A stretch of 64,000 bases of DNA from Microterricola viridarii (lineage in GTDB: Bacteria; Actinomycetota; Actinomycetes; Actinomycetales; Microbacteriaceae): positions 3,472,001 to 3,536,000 of the forward strand of contig NZ_LT629742.1 in assembly GCF_900104895.1 (NCBI RefSeq). The letters run 5' to 3'. Under the pieces are notes generated by a model. It made no database searches. It saw only the letters and a program-made list of their open reading frames with translations, and had not been told where the DNA came from. A program made the position numbers and the translations under genes. Of this stretch, positions 50,165 to 58,793 are shown one piece after another (the first letter of the stretch is position 1; each line of letters opens with the position of its first letter).

Positions 50165-51238
50165 CTAGCGCACGCGCCCGTCGTGCTCGACGACGAGGAT
50201 GCGCGCCGCGCCCTCGGCGGGGGCGATCACGATCGACGCCAACTCGCTGCGCCCCGGTGGCTGCAGACGCGCCGTCAGGCTGCCGGCCCGCAGCTCGCCC
50301 AGCTCCCGCGTGATCAGGGCCGCGACCGCCGTCGGGTCGCCCGTGCCGCCGGAATCGTCCAGCAGGGTCACCTCGACCCCGCGCGCCCGTGCCGCGTTGA
50401 CCGCGGCGAGCACGTCGGGAACGGCCAGCGTGCGGCCACGTACCAGGTCGCGCAGGGATGCCTCGGTCAGCAGGCACTCGCGCTTCTCGGCTGCGCTCAG
50501 CGGGGCGCCGCTGGCCACCCGCTCCATGATGGGCCGCGCCAGCTGGTCCAGGCGGGCGACCTGCTCGAATCGTTCCTCCTCCGCGGCCTGGGCGGTGGCC
50601 ACGGCGGCCGCCTCCAGCAGGCTGCGTCGGTTGAACTCCGCGATGCGCCGGGCGGTGCTGCGCAGCCCGAAGTAGATCGCCGTGCCGATGACGAGCGTCG
50701 CGGCATGGCGCACCAGCAGGTCGAGGCCGCCGCCGAGGCCGTGGCCGGTCGCGCTGGTCCACGCCAGCGTCGCGGCCGCCATGCCCAGGTATCCCACCCA
50801 GCCGACGAGCACCCTCCCGCGCAAGATCAGCATGAGGAGCACCGTGGTGACGGCCCCGAGGTGCCACGTCGCGTAGAGGGGCGCCCCTGGCGGCAGCGGC
50901 TGCACGCTCTGCACCACCACGGTTCCGATGCAGAGGGCGAGGATGCCGGCCCACCACGGCCTCGGAAACGGGTCGGCTGCCGGCTGCATCACCCAGATTG
51001 CGGCAACTGCGAGCGGCGCGAATGCGAGGGCGGACGCCCACGGCGCGTTCGACTCGCTGGCAAAAGCCAGCAGCGCCTGTGTGACGAGGAAGAGCACGAG
51101 GATGACGGACGCGTGCGCACCGTGCAGCATGAGCAGGCTGGAAACGTCTACGAAGCTGCGGGCAGCGGGTTCGCGCCGGGGATCGCCCGATGGTGCGGAT
51201 GGTGTCGAGCCGGAGCGCAGACCCCGCAACGCCGTCAT
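50165..51238 (-). CDS. Membrane protein resembling a histidine kinase but without catalytic motifs
   Basis: About 357 residues. Four to five membrane segments occupy residues ~35-190 (ASVILVLFLVTQALLAF and following), then a coiled region (RRIAEFNRRSLLEAAAVATAQAAEEERFEQ-like) and a domain of about 130 residues shaped like a kinase core. The phosphoacceptor histidine of the partner kinase (IHDGVL) corresponds to ARLDQLARPI, with no histidine, and no N- or G-box is present. It is probably an inactive partner or accessory sensor. The ATG overlaps the kinase stop (ATGA), making it the third gene of a response regulator-kinase-pseudokinase operon. Confidence 0.75.
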   Translation of the reverse strand: MTALRGLRSGSTPSAPSGDPRREPAARSFVDVSSLLMLHGAHASVILVLFLVTQALLAFASESNAPWASALAFAPLAVAAIWVMQPAADPFPRPWWAGILALCIGTVVVQSVQPLPPGAPLYATWHLGAVTTVLLMLILRGRVLVGWVGYLGMAAATLAWTSATGHGLGGGLDLLVRHAATLVIGTAIYFGLRSTARRIAEFNRRSLLEAAAVATAQAAEEERFEQVARLDQLARPIMERVASGAPLSAAEKRECLLTEASLRDLVRGRTLAVPDVLAAVNAARARGVEVTLLDDSGGTGDPTAVAALITRELGELRAGSLTARLQPPGRSELASIVIAPAEGAARILVVEHDGRVR

Positions 51239-52497
51239 CGTCGGAGCCAACCGAGCGTGACCAGGGTGCCCCGCCCCGGTCGCGAGTCGACAACGGCATA
51301 GCCGCCCTGCACCTCGTTCATCCGCCCGACGATGCTGCGAGCGACGCCCATGCGCTCCGGGCGCACCCGCTCCGGGTCGAATCCGACGCCGTCATCACGG
51401 ACGCCGAGGACCACGACATCCGCATGGAGCCAGAGCTCGGCGCGGCGTTCGACCCGGCGGGGCGGCTGCCGGAGTGCGGAGACGCCACTCTGGCGCCCCG
51501 CGGCGTGCGCGTTGGAGTTGCGCATCGCCTCACCACCGGCCGCGAGCAGCGCCTCGACGACCTCGGCCGGCAGCCGGAGGTCATCGATGGTGGTCTCCTC
51601 ACCGACCTCGACGACGAAGTGCACAGAGTGCTGACTCGCAAGCCTGCGCATCTCGAAGATCACGCGCTCCGCCGACAGCACGCCGGTGGCGCTTGTGCCG
51701 CTCGCGATGCGTTCCATCTGCGCCAGCGTGTTCCTCGCCTGTCGCACGTGGTCACCGTGCAGCTGGTCTGCACGGCCGGCCATCAGCAGCGTCGACAGCA
51801 CGCCGTCGTGGATGAGCCCGTCGAATCGTGCGCGCTCCCCCTCACGGGCCGCTCGGGCGGCGTTGCGGGCAGCGCCAACCCGTTCCCCCGCCTGCAGGAG
51901 GTCCAGCCGCTCGGCGCTCTGCAGCCCGACGAGCACGAGTCCGACGAAGATCGACGAGAAGGATGCCGCGTACAACCCGGTCTGGACGGCCAGCAGCAGC
52001 GCCTCCTCCGCCCCGTTGGAGACGAACATGACGTAGACCGTGAGCGCCCCGATCAGCCCGAGGTAGCCCCAGACGAACGCGCCCCGCGCGATCAGGGCCA
52101 GGCACACGATCGGCAGCGCAGAGATGCCAAGCGGCCACGGGATGCCGTCAGATTGGATGCTCGCGTCGCCGTGGGTGAGCGGCCAGGCGACAAGCACGAG
52201 GGGCAGCACAACGGATTCCAGCGCGGCCAGCGTCATGAGCACGGGCAGCGGCGCCCAGCTGCCCCACAGCCCGATAGCCACCGGAAGGCCGACGAGCACG
52301 GCGAAGCTCAGCACGGCCAGGGGCCGCATCTCGTGCTGGTGCTGTTCGACGAACGGCCCGATCGCGAGGATTCCGAAGACCAGGCCGGCCAGGCCGACCG
52401 CTCCGGCCGTCATCCGCATCAGGCGCAGGTGCGTCGGGCCCGGGTGCAGCCGCAGCCTGGACGGGCGGAACGCCCCCGGTGGACTGTACTCAGTCAC
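51235..52497 (-). CDS. Sensor histidine kinase (NarL-type partner, HisKA_3)
   Basis: About 420 residues. Six to seven membrane segments fill residues ~25-190. The HisKA_3 helix carries the phosphoacceptor in RFDGLIHDGVLSTLLM, and the ATPase domain has an N-box-like GEAMRNSNAHA and the G1 box DDGVGFDPE, ending SRPGRGTLVTL. No large external sensor domain is present, so the signal is probably sensed in the membrane. GTG 52497 overlaps the regulator's stop by 8 bp; the frame extends further but overlaps the regulator gene. Confidence 0.88.
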   Translation of the reverse strand: MTEYSPPGAFRPSRLRLHPGPTHLRLMRMTAGAVGLAGLVFGILAIGPFVEQHQHEMRPLAVLSFAVLVGLPVAIGLWGSWAPLPVLMTLAALESVVLPLVLVAWPLTHGDASIQSDGIPWPLGISALPIVCLALIARGAFVWGYLGLIGALTVYVMFVSNGAEEALLLAVQTGLYAASFSSIFVGLVLVGLQSAERLDLLQAGERVGAARNAARAAREGERARFDGLIHDGVLSTLLMAGRADQLHGDHVRQARNTLAQMERIASGTSATGVLSAERVIFEMRRLASQHSVHFVVEVGEETTIDDLRLPAEVVEALLAAGGEAMRNSNAHAAGRQSGVSALRQPPRRVERRAELWLHADVVVLGVRDDGVGFDPERVRPERMGVARSIVGRMNEVQGGYAVVDSRPGRGTLVTLGWLRR

Positions 52498-53182
52498 CGT
52501 CTGCAACCGCGGGTCGCAGAGTGCTCCGACCACCGGGGACGGGCAGGATGCCGTCCTCCAGGGCACGCTTGTACAGGTCGACCTTGGTGCTCGCCGGCCG
52601 CCCGACACGCTCGTACTTGGAGCGAATGCGGCGGATGTAGTCGATCACCGTCGACTCGGTGACCCCCGCCGTCGCGGCGACGAGCGGGGCCTTCGCCCCG
52701 GCCGCGTAGAGCGAGAGCACCTGGCGCTCCCGCGCGCTCAGGCCGGCGTCGGAGAGCTCTGGATCACCGTCGAGGGCCGCCGCCCACTCGGTGGAGGCGA
52801 CCGGCTCGCCCACCGTCGCCTGCCGCACGGCGTCGAGCAGCACCGTCGTCGGCTCAGACTTGCGGATGACGCCGAGCACGCCGCTGTGCGCGGCGGAGCG
52901 CACCAAGGAGGCGTCGTCGCCGCCCGTGAACGCCAGCACGGCGGAGCCGGCCTCGCGCAGGCGGCGCACGTTGAGTGCGGGGGTGGACCCGTCGGCCAGG
53001 CGCAGGTCGAGGATCACGAGGTCCGGGGCCGGCTGCGCAGTGCGCTGCAGCAGCTCGAGCAACTCATCGACGGTGCGCGCGAGGGCGATCACCGAGATTC
53101 CCGGGGTGCTGGCGAAGAGATCGGCAAAACCCCTGGCCACGATTTCGTGGTCGTCGACGAGTGCTACGCGGAAGGTGCTCAT
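52490..53182 (-). CDS. NarL/LuxR-family response regulator
   Basis: 230 residues. The receiver has the acidic pair in ALVDDHEI, the phosphoacceptor aspartate in LVILDLRLADGS, threonine in LAFTGGDD and lysine in VIRKSEPT. The C-terminal HTH is LSARERQVLSLYAAGAK, then AATAGVTESTVIDYIRRIRSKY. GAGGACAAATG gives a good start. It heads the three-gene operon with the kinase and pseudokinase. Its DNA-binding end (GRPASTKVDLYKRALEDG) resembles that of the degenerate regulator at 53892-54626, so the two are likely paralogues on either side of tdk. Confidence 0.9.
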   Translation of the reverse strand: MSTFRVALVDDHEIVARGFADLFASTPGISVIALARTVDELLELLQRTAQPAPDLVILDLRLADGSTPALNVRRLREAGSAVLAFTGGDDASLVRSAAHSGVLGVIRKSEPTTVLLDAVRQATVGEPVASTEWAAALDGDPELSDAGLSARERQVLSLYAAGAKAPLVAATAGVTESTVIDYIRRIRSKYERVGRPASTKVDLYKRALEDGILPVPGGRSTLRPAVADGD

Positions 53183-53247
53183 TTGTCCTCAGAGACAAGC
53201 TACCGCACGGGCGGAGGTTCCCCTCCCCCTCGTACGGGGCCACTCGC

Positions 53248-53892
53248 TCAGACGGCCGAGCTGATCGCCGCGCGCTGCGCGCGCCCGTTGAGCATGCCGT
53301 GGGACTCCTGGAGGTAGCACGAGCCGCAGAGCGATTCATAGCTGACGGCGTCCGTGGCGTCGATGGCCACCTGAGCGCCGTCGAAGACATAGCGGTCGCC
53401 GATCTTGCGGCCGTTGAAGACGGCCTTGCGCCCGCAGCGGCAGATCGTCTTGAGTTCCTCGAGGCTGTGCGCGACCTCGAGCAGGCGACGGCTCCCGGGG
53501 AAGGCGACGGTCTGGAAGTCGGTGCGGATGCCGTAGGCGAGCACCGGGATGCCCTCGAGCACGGCGATGCGCAGTAGGTCGTCGACCTGATCCTCGGTGA
53601 GGAACTGTGCCTCGTCGATGAGCAGGCAGCTCACATCGCGGTTCGTCGCCTCCAGCACCCGGCGGCGGTGTTCTTGCACGAGGCCGAGCGTGTCGGCGTC
53701 CGGGGCCAAGACGAAGTCGACGCTGCGGCTGAAGCCGAGCCGCGAGAGGATGCCGAGATCGCCTTTGGTGTCGACGGCCGGCTTGGCCAGCAGCACGGCG
53801 TGGCCGCGCTCCTCGTAGTTGTATGCGGCCTGCAAGAGCGCGGTGCTCTTGCCAGAATTCATGGCGCCGTAGCGAAAGTAGAGTTTGGCCAT
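53248..53892 (-). CDS. tdk: Thymidine kinase
   Basis: 214 residues, TK1 type. The P-loop is YGAMNSGKSTALL, the Walker B/active-site motif is LLIDEAQFL with the catalytic glutamate, the lasso region contains GRKIGDRYVFDGAQVAI, and structural-zinc cysteines occur in CRCGRKAVF and CGSCYLQ. It salvages thymidine to dTMP, feeding tmk. Its ATG shares one base with the stop of the upstream regulator gene (TAATG), which is unusual coupling for a salvage enzyme. Confidence 0.93.
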   Translation of the reverse strand: MAKLYFRYGAMNSGKSTALLQAAYNYEERGHAVLLAKPAVDTKGDLGILSRLGFSRSVDFVLAPDADTLGLVQEHRRRVLEATNRDVSCLLIDEAQFLTEDQVDDLLRIAVLEGIPVLAYGIRTDFQTVAFPGSRRLLEVAHSLEELKTICRCGRKAVFNGRKIGDRYVFDGAQVAIDATDAVSYESLCGSCYLQESHGMLNGRAQRAAISSAV

Positions 53893-54626
53893 TACTGCAG
53901 ATACCCGTCCTCAGCGGCTCGAATGATGAGTTCGGCGCGCCGACTCGCGGGCCGGTTTGCCCTGGCGTACTTCTCGCGCACGCGTCTCAAGTATGTCTTG
54001 GCCGTCTCGTATTTCACATTCATCAGCCGCGCAACGGCCGCCGTGGTGTTGCCGGCGGCGTAGAGGCGCAGCGATTCCAGCTCGCCCGGGCTGAGCTTGG
54101 GCCGGATGATCTCGGTTGCCTCCTCGGATGCCGCAGCACCCGCACCCGCTCCCGCAGCTGCCGCGACACGGCCGGTCGCCGGCGCGTCGGCCGGCACCGG
54201 CTCGCGCGGGTCGAGCCCCATGGCCTGCCGCGCGACGGCGTGGAACGTCTCCATCGAGTCGGCCTTGGAGAGGAAGGCGACCGCTCCGGCTGCCACGGCG
54301 CGCTCTGCGGCGCCCTCCGTGTCCTGGGCGCTCATCACGATCACCCGGGCCCCGGCTGCGCGGCAGGTGCGAATGCGCGCCTCCAACGACACCTGCTCCG
54401 TTGGCGCCTCCCCCATCAGCACCAGCGCTGTCGGGAAGTTCTCGTTCCGCACGAGATCGATCCACCTCTCGGCGCGCACGACGACGTCGAACTCCGGTGC
54501 TTTCTCGATGATCCACGCCGCGATGCTGTCCAACAGGAGCACGCGCTCGTCGCAGATGCCGATGCGGATCGGCCGAGTGGATGCGGCCGAGCGCCGCGTA
54601 CCGCCCGGGGCGTCGATCCTGGTCAT
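53892..54626 (-). CDS. LuxR-type regulator with degenerate receiver domain
   Basis: 244 residues. The N-terminal receiver keeps one acidic residue (IRIGICDERVLL), but the phosphoacceptor position reads ALVLMGEAPT with no aspartate; the serine and lysine switch residues are kept (IVMSAQDT, FLSKADS). It is thus probably not controlled by phosphorylation. The C-terminal HTH is LSPGELESLRLYAAGNTTAAVARLMNVKYETAKTYLRRV. A Gly/Ala linker joins them. TAAAAT (54633-54638) lies 6 nt before the ATG, giving a leaderless mRNA. It is co-transcribed with tdk through a TAATG junction. Confidence 0.85.
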   Translation of the reverse strand: MTRIDAPGGTRRSAASTRPIRIGICDERVLLLDSIAAWIIEKAPEFDVVVRAERWIDLVRNENFPTALVLMGEAPTEQVSLEARIRTCRAAGARVIVMSAQDTEGAAERAVAAGAVAFLSKADSMETFHAVARQAMGLDPREPVPADAPATGRVAAAAGAGAGAAASEEATEIIRPKLSPGELESLRLYAAGNTTAAVARLMNVKYETAKTYLRRVREKYARANRPASRRAELIIRAAEDGYLQ

Positions 54627-54683
54627 AACTGAATTTTAGTCGCAGTTTGGGGGCGTCCGGCACGACCGAGCAGCCCCGGGCGC

Positions 54684-55736
54684 TCAGAACAGCGTCGGCT
54701 CCGGCTCCGCCGGCGGTGCGGCGAAGGCGGGCTTCGCCCGGATGGCGCCGGGCAGGGCGACGCCGCCCGTCGCTGCCGAGGTCTCACCGCGCAGCAGGCC
54801 ATGCGCGCGGATCAGCGGCTCGATGCGGTCGGCGAGCCACCGCCGGTACTCTTTCGGGGCGTAGGCGCCGCCCGCGTAGAGCTGCGTGTAGCGCGGAAGC
54901 AGCTCGGGGTGCTCCTCACCGAGCCAGTGCATGAACCACTCCCGCACGCCGGGCCGCAGGAACAGCGCGGTGTAGACGACGGAACTGGCTCCGGCCGCGT
55001 GCGCCCGGCGCAGCGCCTCGTCGAGGTGGGCCCTGGTGTCGGTGAGGAAGGGCAGAATCGGCATCAAGAACACCGAGCAGTTCAGGCCGGCCTCGCGCAC
55101 CGCCGTCACCGTCGCCAGCCGCGCCGTCGTGCCAGGGGTGCCCGGCTCGATCGACTGCTGCAGGGCGTCATCATAGATGGCGATCGACATGGCGATGCTG
55201 ACGGGCACGGTGCGCGCGGCATCCGCGATCTTCGCCAGGTCGCGGCGCAGCAGGGTTCCCTTGGTGAGGATGCTGAAGGGTGTGCCGCTGGCTGCCAGGG
55301 CGTCGATGATGCCCGGCATCAGGGCGTAGCGGCCCTCCGCCCGCTGGTACGGATCGGTGTTCGTGCCGAGGGCCACCGGGTGCCGCTGCCAGCTGGGCTT
55401 GCGGAGCTCGGCGCGCAGCACCTCGGCGATGTTCGTCTTGACGATCAGCTGGCGGTCGAAGTCTTCGCCGGTGTTCAGGTCGAGGTAGCTGTGCGTCGGC
55501 CGTGCGAAGCAGTACACGCAGGCGTGCGAGCAGCCGCGATAGGGGTTGATCGTCCACTCGAACGGCATCGCGCTCTGGCTCGGCACCTTGTTCAGCGCCG
55601 ACTTGGCGAGCACCTCGTGGAAGGTCATGCCGGCGAACTCCGGCGTCTGCACGGAGCGCACCAGATTGCTCAGCCGGGCGAGCCCCGGCAGGGTCGAGGG
55701 CTGTTCAACGTCGAGTTCTTGCGCGCTCCACCTCAT
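54684..55736 (-). CDS. Radical SAM protein (Rv2578c/SplB-like)
   Basis: About 350 residues. The iron-sulfur cluster motif is CSHACVYC (CX3CX2C) in INPYRGCSHACVYCFAR, followed by SAM-binding segments VALGTNTDPYQRAEG and FSILTKGTLLRRD. This is the Rv2578c-type family distantly related to spore photoproduct lyase; its reaction is unknown. I chose ATG 55736; the frame extends to a GTG at 55754 inside the large palindrome at 55743-55785. LexA-like half-sites in that palindrome suggest control by DNA damage (inference). Confidence 0.87.
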   Translation of the reverse strand: MRWSAQELDVEQPSTLPGLARLSNLVRSVQTPEFAGMTFHEVLAKSALNKVPSQSAMPFEWTINPYRGCSHACVYCFARPTHSYLDLNTGEDFDRQLIVKTNIAEVLRAELRKPSWQRHPVALGTNTDPYQRAEGRYALMPGIIDALAASGTPFSILTKGTLLRRDLAKIADAARTVPVSIAMSIAIYDDALQQSIEPGTPGTTARLATVTAVREAGLNCSVFLMPILPFLTDTRAHLDEALRRAHAAGASSVVYTALFLRPGVREWFMHWLGEEHPELLPRYTQLYAGGAYAPKEYRRWLADRIEPLIRAHGLLRGETSAATGGVALPGAIRAKPAFAAPPAEPEPTLF

Positions 55737-55742
55737 ACGACA

Positions 55743-55785
55743 ATTCGAACACACATTCGCATGAAATGCGAATATGTGTTCGAAT
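55743..55785. promoter_or_regulatory. 43-bp near-perfect palindrome with SOS-box-like half-sites
   Basis: Two 20-bp arms with one mismatch close a 3-bp centre. The outer ends read ATTCGAAC and GTTCGAAT, and the inner part repeats ATTCGCAT and ATGCGAAT. The pattern TCGAAC-N4-ATTCGC occurs in each arm, close to the actinobacterial LexA box TCGAAC-N4-GTTCGA. It covers the promoter region of the radical SAM gene, 6 bp before its start. Confidence 0.65.
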
Positions 55786-55822
55786 CTGTCGAACGTGTTG
55801 AGCCGCGGCCGCGGCGCGAAGA

Positions 55823-57301
55823 CTACGCCGGGATGTTCAAAACCTTCGCGGTTGCCGCGAGCGAGGCCGCCGCGGCCTCCGGGTTGTCGGAGAGCTTGGT
55901 GCCGTAGCTGGGGATCATCTCGCGGATCTTGGGCTCCCAGCCCTTCATCTGCGCGGGGAAGCAGCGGGCCAGGACGTCGAGCATGATCGGCGCGGCGGTC
56001 GAGGCGCCCGGCGAGGCACCGAGCAGGCCGGCGATGCTGCCGTCGGCGCCGGTGATGACCTCGGTGCCGAACTGCAGCACGCCGCCCTTCTTGGCATCCT
56101 TCTTCATCACCTGCACGCGCTGGCCGGCGGTGATGAGCTCCCAGTCCTCCATCTTGGCGGTGGGCATGAACTCCTGCAGCGCCTTGAGCTTCTTCTGGCG
56201 GCCGGCCGTCAGCTCGCCGGCGAGGTACTTGACGAGGTCGAAGTTGTGCCAGGCGACCGCGAGCATCGGGCCGATGTTGTGCCAGCGGATCGAGAACGGC
56301 AGGTCGAACCAGGTGCTCGTCTTGAGGAACTTGGGCGTGAAGCCGGCGTACGGGCCGAACAGCAGCGCCGACTCACCGTTGACGACCCGGGTGTCGAGGT
56401 GCGGAACCGACATCGGCGGGGCGCCGACGGCGGCCTTGCCGTACACCTTGGCCTGGTGCTGCGCGACGACCTTGGGGTTCGTGGTGCGCAGGAACTGGCC
56501 GGAAATCGGGAAGCCGCCGAAGCCGCGGATCTCGGGGATGCCGCTCTGCTGCAGCAGGGCGAGCGCGCCGCCGCCCGCGCCCACGAACACGAAGCGGGCC
56601 GTGACCTGGGAGGGAGTGTTGCCCACGAGGTGCTTGAGCTTGAGCTTCCAGAGGCCGTCCTTCTGGCGCTTGATGCCGGTCACCTGGTGGTTCACGTGCA
56701 CCTCGCCGCCGCCCTTGACGACGTCGTCGAAGAGGTAGCGAGTCAGCGCGCCGAAGTCGACGTCGGTGCCCGCCTCGATGCGGGTGGCCGCGATCTTCTG
56801 CTTCGGATTGCGCTTCTTCGTGATGAGCGGGGTCCACTCGCCGATCTTCTCGGCGTCGGTGCTGAACTCCATGCCCTGGAACAGCGGCTGGTCTTTGAGT
56901 GCGTCAAAGCGCTTCTGCAGGTAGTCGATGTTCGACTGGCCGCGGACGAAGGTCATGTGCGGCGCGACGTTGATGAAGTTGTGCGGCTCCGGCAGCGCGC
57001 CGGTCTCCACGAGGTGCGCCCAGAGCTGACGGCTGATCTGGAACTGCTCATTGATGCTGACGGCCTTACTGGCGTCGACGCTGCCATCCGGCGCAGCCGG
57101 CATGTAGTTGAGCTCGCAGAGCGCGGCGTGGCCGGTTCCGGCGTTGTTCCACGGGTTGGAGCTCTCTTGGGCCACCTCGCCGAGTCGCTCATACGCCCGC
57201 ACAGTCCAGTCGGGTTGCAGCTGCTTAATCAAGGCGCCGAGGGTGGCGCTCATAATGCCGCCACCGATGAGAACGACGTCGACAGGTGTCTCAGAATTCA
57301 C
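55823..57301 (-). CDS. mqo: Malate:quinone oxidoreductase
   Basis: About 492 residues. FAD binding is shown by VVLIGGGIMSATLGALIKQ at the N-terminus, with RLGEVAQESSNPWNNAGTGHAALCELNY-type Mqo sequence following and FGPYAGFTPKFLK further on; the end is GTKLSDNPEAA. It oxidises malate to oxaloacetate at the inner membrane face and passes electrons to menaquinone, bypassing NAD-malate dehydrogenase. GTG 57301 lies 7 nt after a TAGACT element (57309-57314), so the mRNA is likely leaderless. It is alone on its strand. Confidence 0.94.
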   Translation of the reverse strand: MNSETPVDVVLIGGGIMSATLGALIKQLQPDWTVRAYERLGEVAQESSNPWNNAGTGHAALCELNYMPAAPDGSVDASKAVSINEQFQISRQLWAHLVETGALPEPHNFINVAPHMTFVRGQSNIDYLQKRFDALKDQPLFQGMEFSTDAEKIGEWTPLITKKRNPKQKIAATRIEAGTDVDFGALTRYLFDDVVKGGGEVHVNHQVTGIKRQKDGLWKLKLKHLVGNTPSQVTARFVFVGAGGGALALLQQSGIPEIRGFGGFPISGQFLRTTNPKVVAQHQAKVYGKAAVGAPPMSVPHLDTRVVNGESALLFGPYAGFTPKFLKTSTWFDLPFSIRWHNIGPMLAVAWHNFDLVKYLAGELTAGRQKKLKALQEFMPTAKMEDWELITAGQRVQVMKKDAKKGGVLQFGTEVITGADGSIAGLLGASPGASTAAPIMLDVLARCFPAQMKGWEPKIREMIPSYGTKLSDNPEAAAASLAATAKVLNIPA

Positions 57302-57593
57302 GAATGTCAGTCTACCGGGGCAAAACTGTGCGATTGACCGGCGGTGCACCCGCCCCCAGTTCGCGGGTGAAACTTTGGGAAACGCCGCAGGAATCCGGCC
57401 TTCTGTCGATCCTCAAGTGCGCCGATTGCAGTCTTGAGGCGAACTTTGGGGCGCGCTGAGGAGGCTTCCCTAGCGTGGTGCCCACAGTCGGGGGGTGACG
57501 GTGGGAGGGCCCACCCCGCTCCTCGGCTCTAACCGACCTCTAGCGAGACACGGGCCCTCAGCCGCCCTCGCCGAACCCAGAAAGGCAAGCCGA
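57302..57593. promoter_or_regulatory. Promoter region of the SipW operon with repeats
   Basis: This 292-bp gap between divergent genes holds two direct copies of AACTTTGGG (57371-57379 and 57442-57450, 71 bp apart) and a 7-bp inverted repeat CCTCAAG/CTTGAGG (57411-57417, 57433-57439) between them. They look like regulator sites. The OmpR-type regulator encoded at 60049 is a candidate. A hairpin GGTGGG/CCCACC lies in the long leader near 57500-57515. Confidence 0.45.
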
Positions 57594-58118
57594 ATGACTG
57601 CCAGCACCTCCTCCAAGCGCACCAAGCGCAGCACCGCCATCCGCCTCTCCCTCGCCGGCCTCGCACTGGTGGGCATCGGCGCCGCGGCCACCACGGCCGC
57701 CTGGACCGACAACGTCTTCTTCTCCGCGTCTGCGTCCACGATGACGTTCAACCTGCAGGGCAAGTACGCCGGTGGCACATTCGTCGAGGGCGACACCTCC
57801 GGCACCGCCATCGCCATCCCCTCCACGGCATTCGCCAACCTGACCCCCGGCGACACCAAGACCGCGGTCATCACGGTCAAGAATGCCGGCACGCTCACGG
57901 CGTACCTGAGCCCGGCATCGCTGTCGGCAACGGGTGACCTCTTCGCCGGGGGCACCCCGGCAACGGCCTCGATCACGAGCATCACTGCTGCGACGCCGCT
58001 GGCACCGGGCGCTGAGCTCGACCTGACCGTCACGGTCACGGCGCCGTCGGTCTGGGCCAACAGCTACCAGGGCAAGAGCGGCGCCATCACCGTTCAGGTC
58101 ACGGGCGCTTCGTCCTAG
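57594..58118 (+). CDS. SipW-dependent-type secreted protein (TasA/camelysin-like)
   Basis: 174 residues. The N-terminus is the special SipW-type signal peptide: a basic stretch (SSKRTKRSTAIR), a hydrophobic core LSLAGLALVGIGAAATTAAWTD and the AAWTDN motif. The mature part is a small beta-rich domain (STMTFNLQGKYAGGTF, AVITVKNAGTLTAYL). Related proteins such as TasA form biofilm fibres in Bacillus. AGAAAGG precedes ATG 57594. It is the first gene of the operon with the signal peptidase, and a long hairpin after it may set its level above that of the next genes. Confidence 0.83.
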   Translation: MTASTSSKRTKRSTAIRLSLAGLALVGIGAAATTAAWTDNVFFSASASTMTFNLQGKYAGGTFVEGDTSGTAIAIPSTAFANLTPGDTKTAVITVKNAGTLTAYLSPASLSATGDLFAGGTPATASITSITAATPLAPGAELDLTVTVTAPSVWANSYQGKSGAITVQVTGASS

Positions 58119-58125
58119 CCCACCG

Positions 58126-58172
58126 CTGGCTGAGCCTGCCGAGACTCCGCGAGTCTCCGCAGGCTCAGCCAG
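58126..58172 (+). terminator. Long hairpin between the first secreted protein and sipW
   Basis: CTGGCTGAGCCTGC (58126-58139) and GAGACTC (58141-58147) pair with their complements at 58159-58172 and 58151-58157, leaving one C-C bulge and a 3-nt loop. TTTT follows after 8 bp. It may be a partial terminator or an mRNA-stabilising stem inside the operon. Confidence 0.65.
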
Positions 58173-58211
58173 TCCCCCGATTTTGTCCACGCCGTTCGGA
58201 AGGAGCACTCC

Positions 58212-58793
58212 ATGCGCGCATTGCGTTCACTCGGCAACATCGTGCTCTGGATCCTCGCGGCGCTCGGTGTCGCGGCCGGGGCCCTGTGGCTTGCCAACAG
58301 CGCCGGCCTCGTGCAACCCCTCATCGTCGTCTCCGGCTCGATGGAGCCGGGCATCATGACCGGCGACCTGTTGTTCTCGACGCAGAAGGATGCCGCTGAG
58401 CTCCGCGTCGGCGACGTCACGACGCTCCCGTCGACACTGACCGGCAAGATGGTCACCCACCGCGTCATCGAGGTCACACCATCCGGCACCGCCGGCGAGT
58501 ATGTGGTGCGGATGCAGGGCGACAACAATGTGTTCCCCGACAGTCAGGACTATCTGGTGAGTGGGTCCGTCCTGGTGCCGTCTGCCCAGATCACCGGCGG
58601 CGGCTATGTCCTTGCCACCGTCTCCAAGCCCGGAGTCGTGATCCCCCTCACCGTCACCGTTCTCGCCCTCGTCGGGCTCAGTCTGCTTCCCCGCTCAGAA
58701 GGCGCCAGCTCCCTGGAGCAGCCGGCCTCCACGAACGAGGCGAGCGACGACCCACTCCCCCTTTCTGCCGAGAACTCGGAGGCACGAGCATGA
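58212..58793 (+). CDS. sipW: Signal peptidase I, SipW (Ser-His, ER type)
   Basis: 193 residues. An N-terminal membrane helix (IVLWILAALGVAAGALWLA) precedes the catalytic serine in VVSGSMEPGI; the second motif reads KMVTHRVIEV, with histidine in place of the usual bacterial lysine, as in SipW and archaeal or ER signal peptidases. A second helix lies near the end (VVIPLTVTVLALVGLSLL), and the tail is Ser/Glu-rich. It should cut the AAWTD-type signal peptides of the flanking genes. AAGGAG precedes its ATG, and the next gene overlaps it by 4 bp. Confidence 0.92.
   Translation: MRALRSLGNIVLWILAALGVAAGALWLANSAGLVQPLIVVSGSMEPGIMTGDLLFSTQKDAAELRVGDVTTLPSTLTGKMVTHRVIEVTPSGTAGEYVVRMQGDNNVFPDSQDYLVSGSVLVPSAQITGGGYVLATVSKPGVVIPLTVTVLALVGLSLLPRSEGASSLEQPASTNEASDDPLPLSAENSEARA

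Noticed and set aside
55736-55754. GTG 55754 as start of the radical SAM protein
   Set aside because: It would add six residues coded by the palindrome (CSNCR region), which looks regulatory. ATG 55736 lies just outside it.
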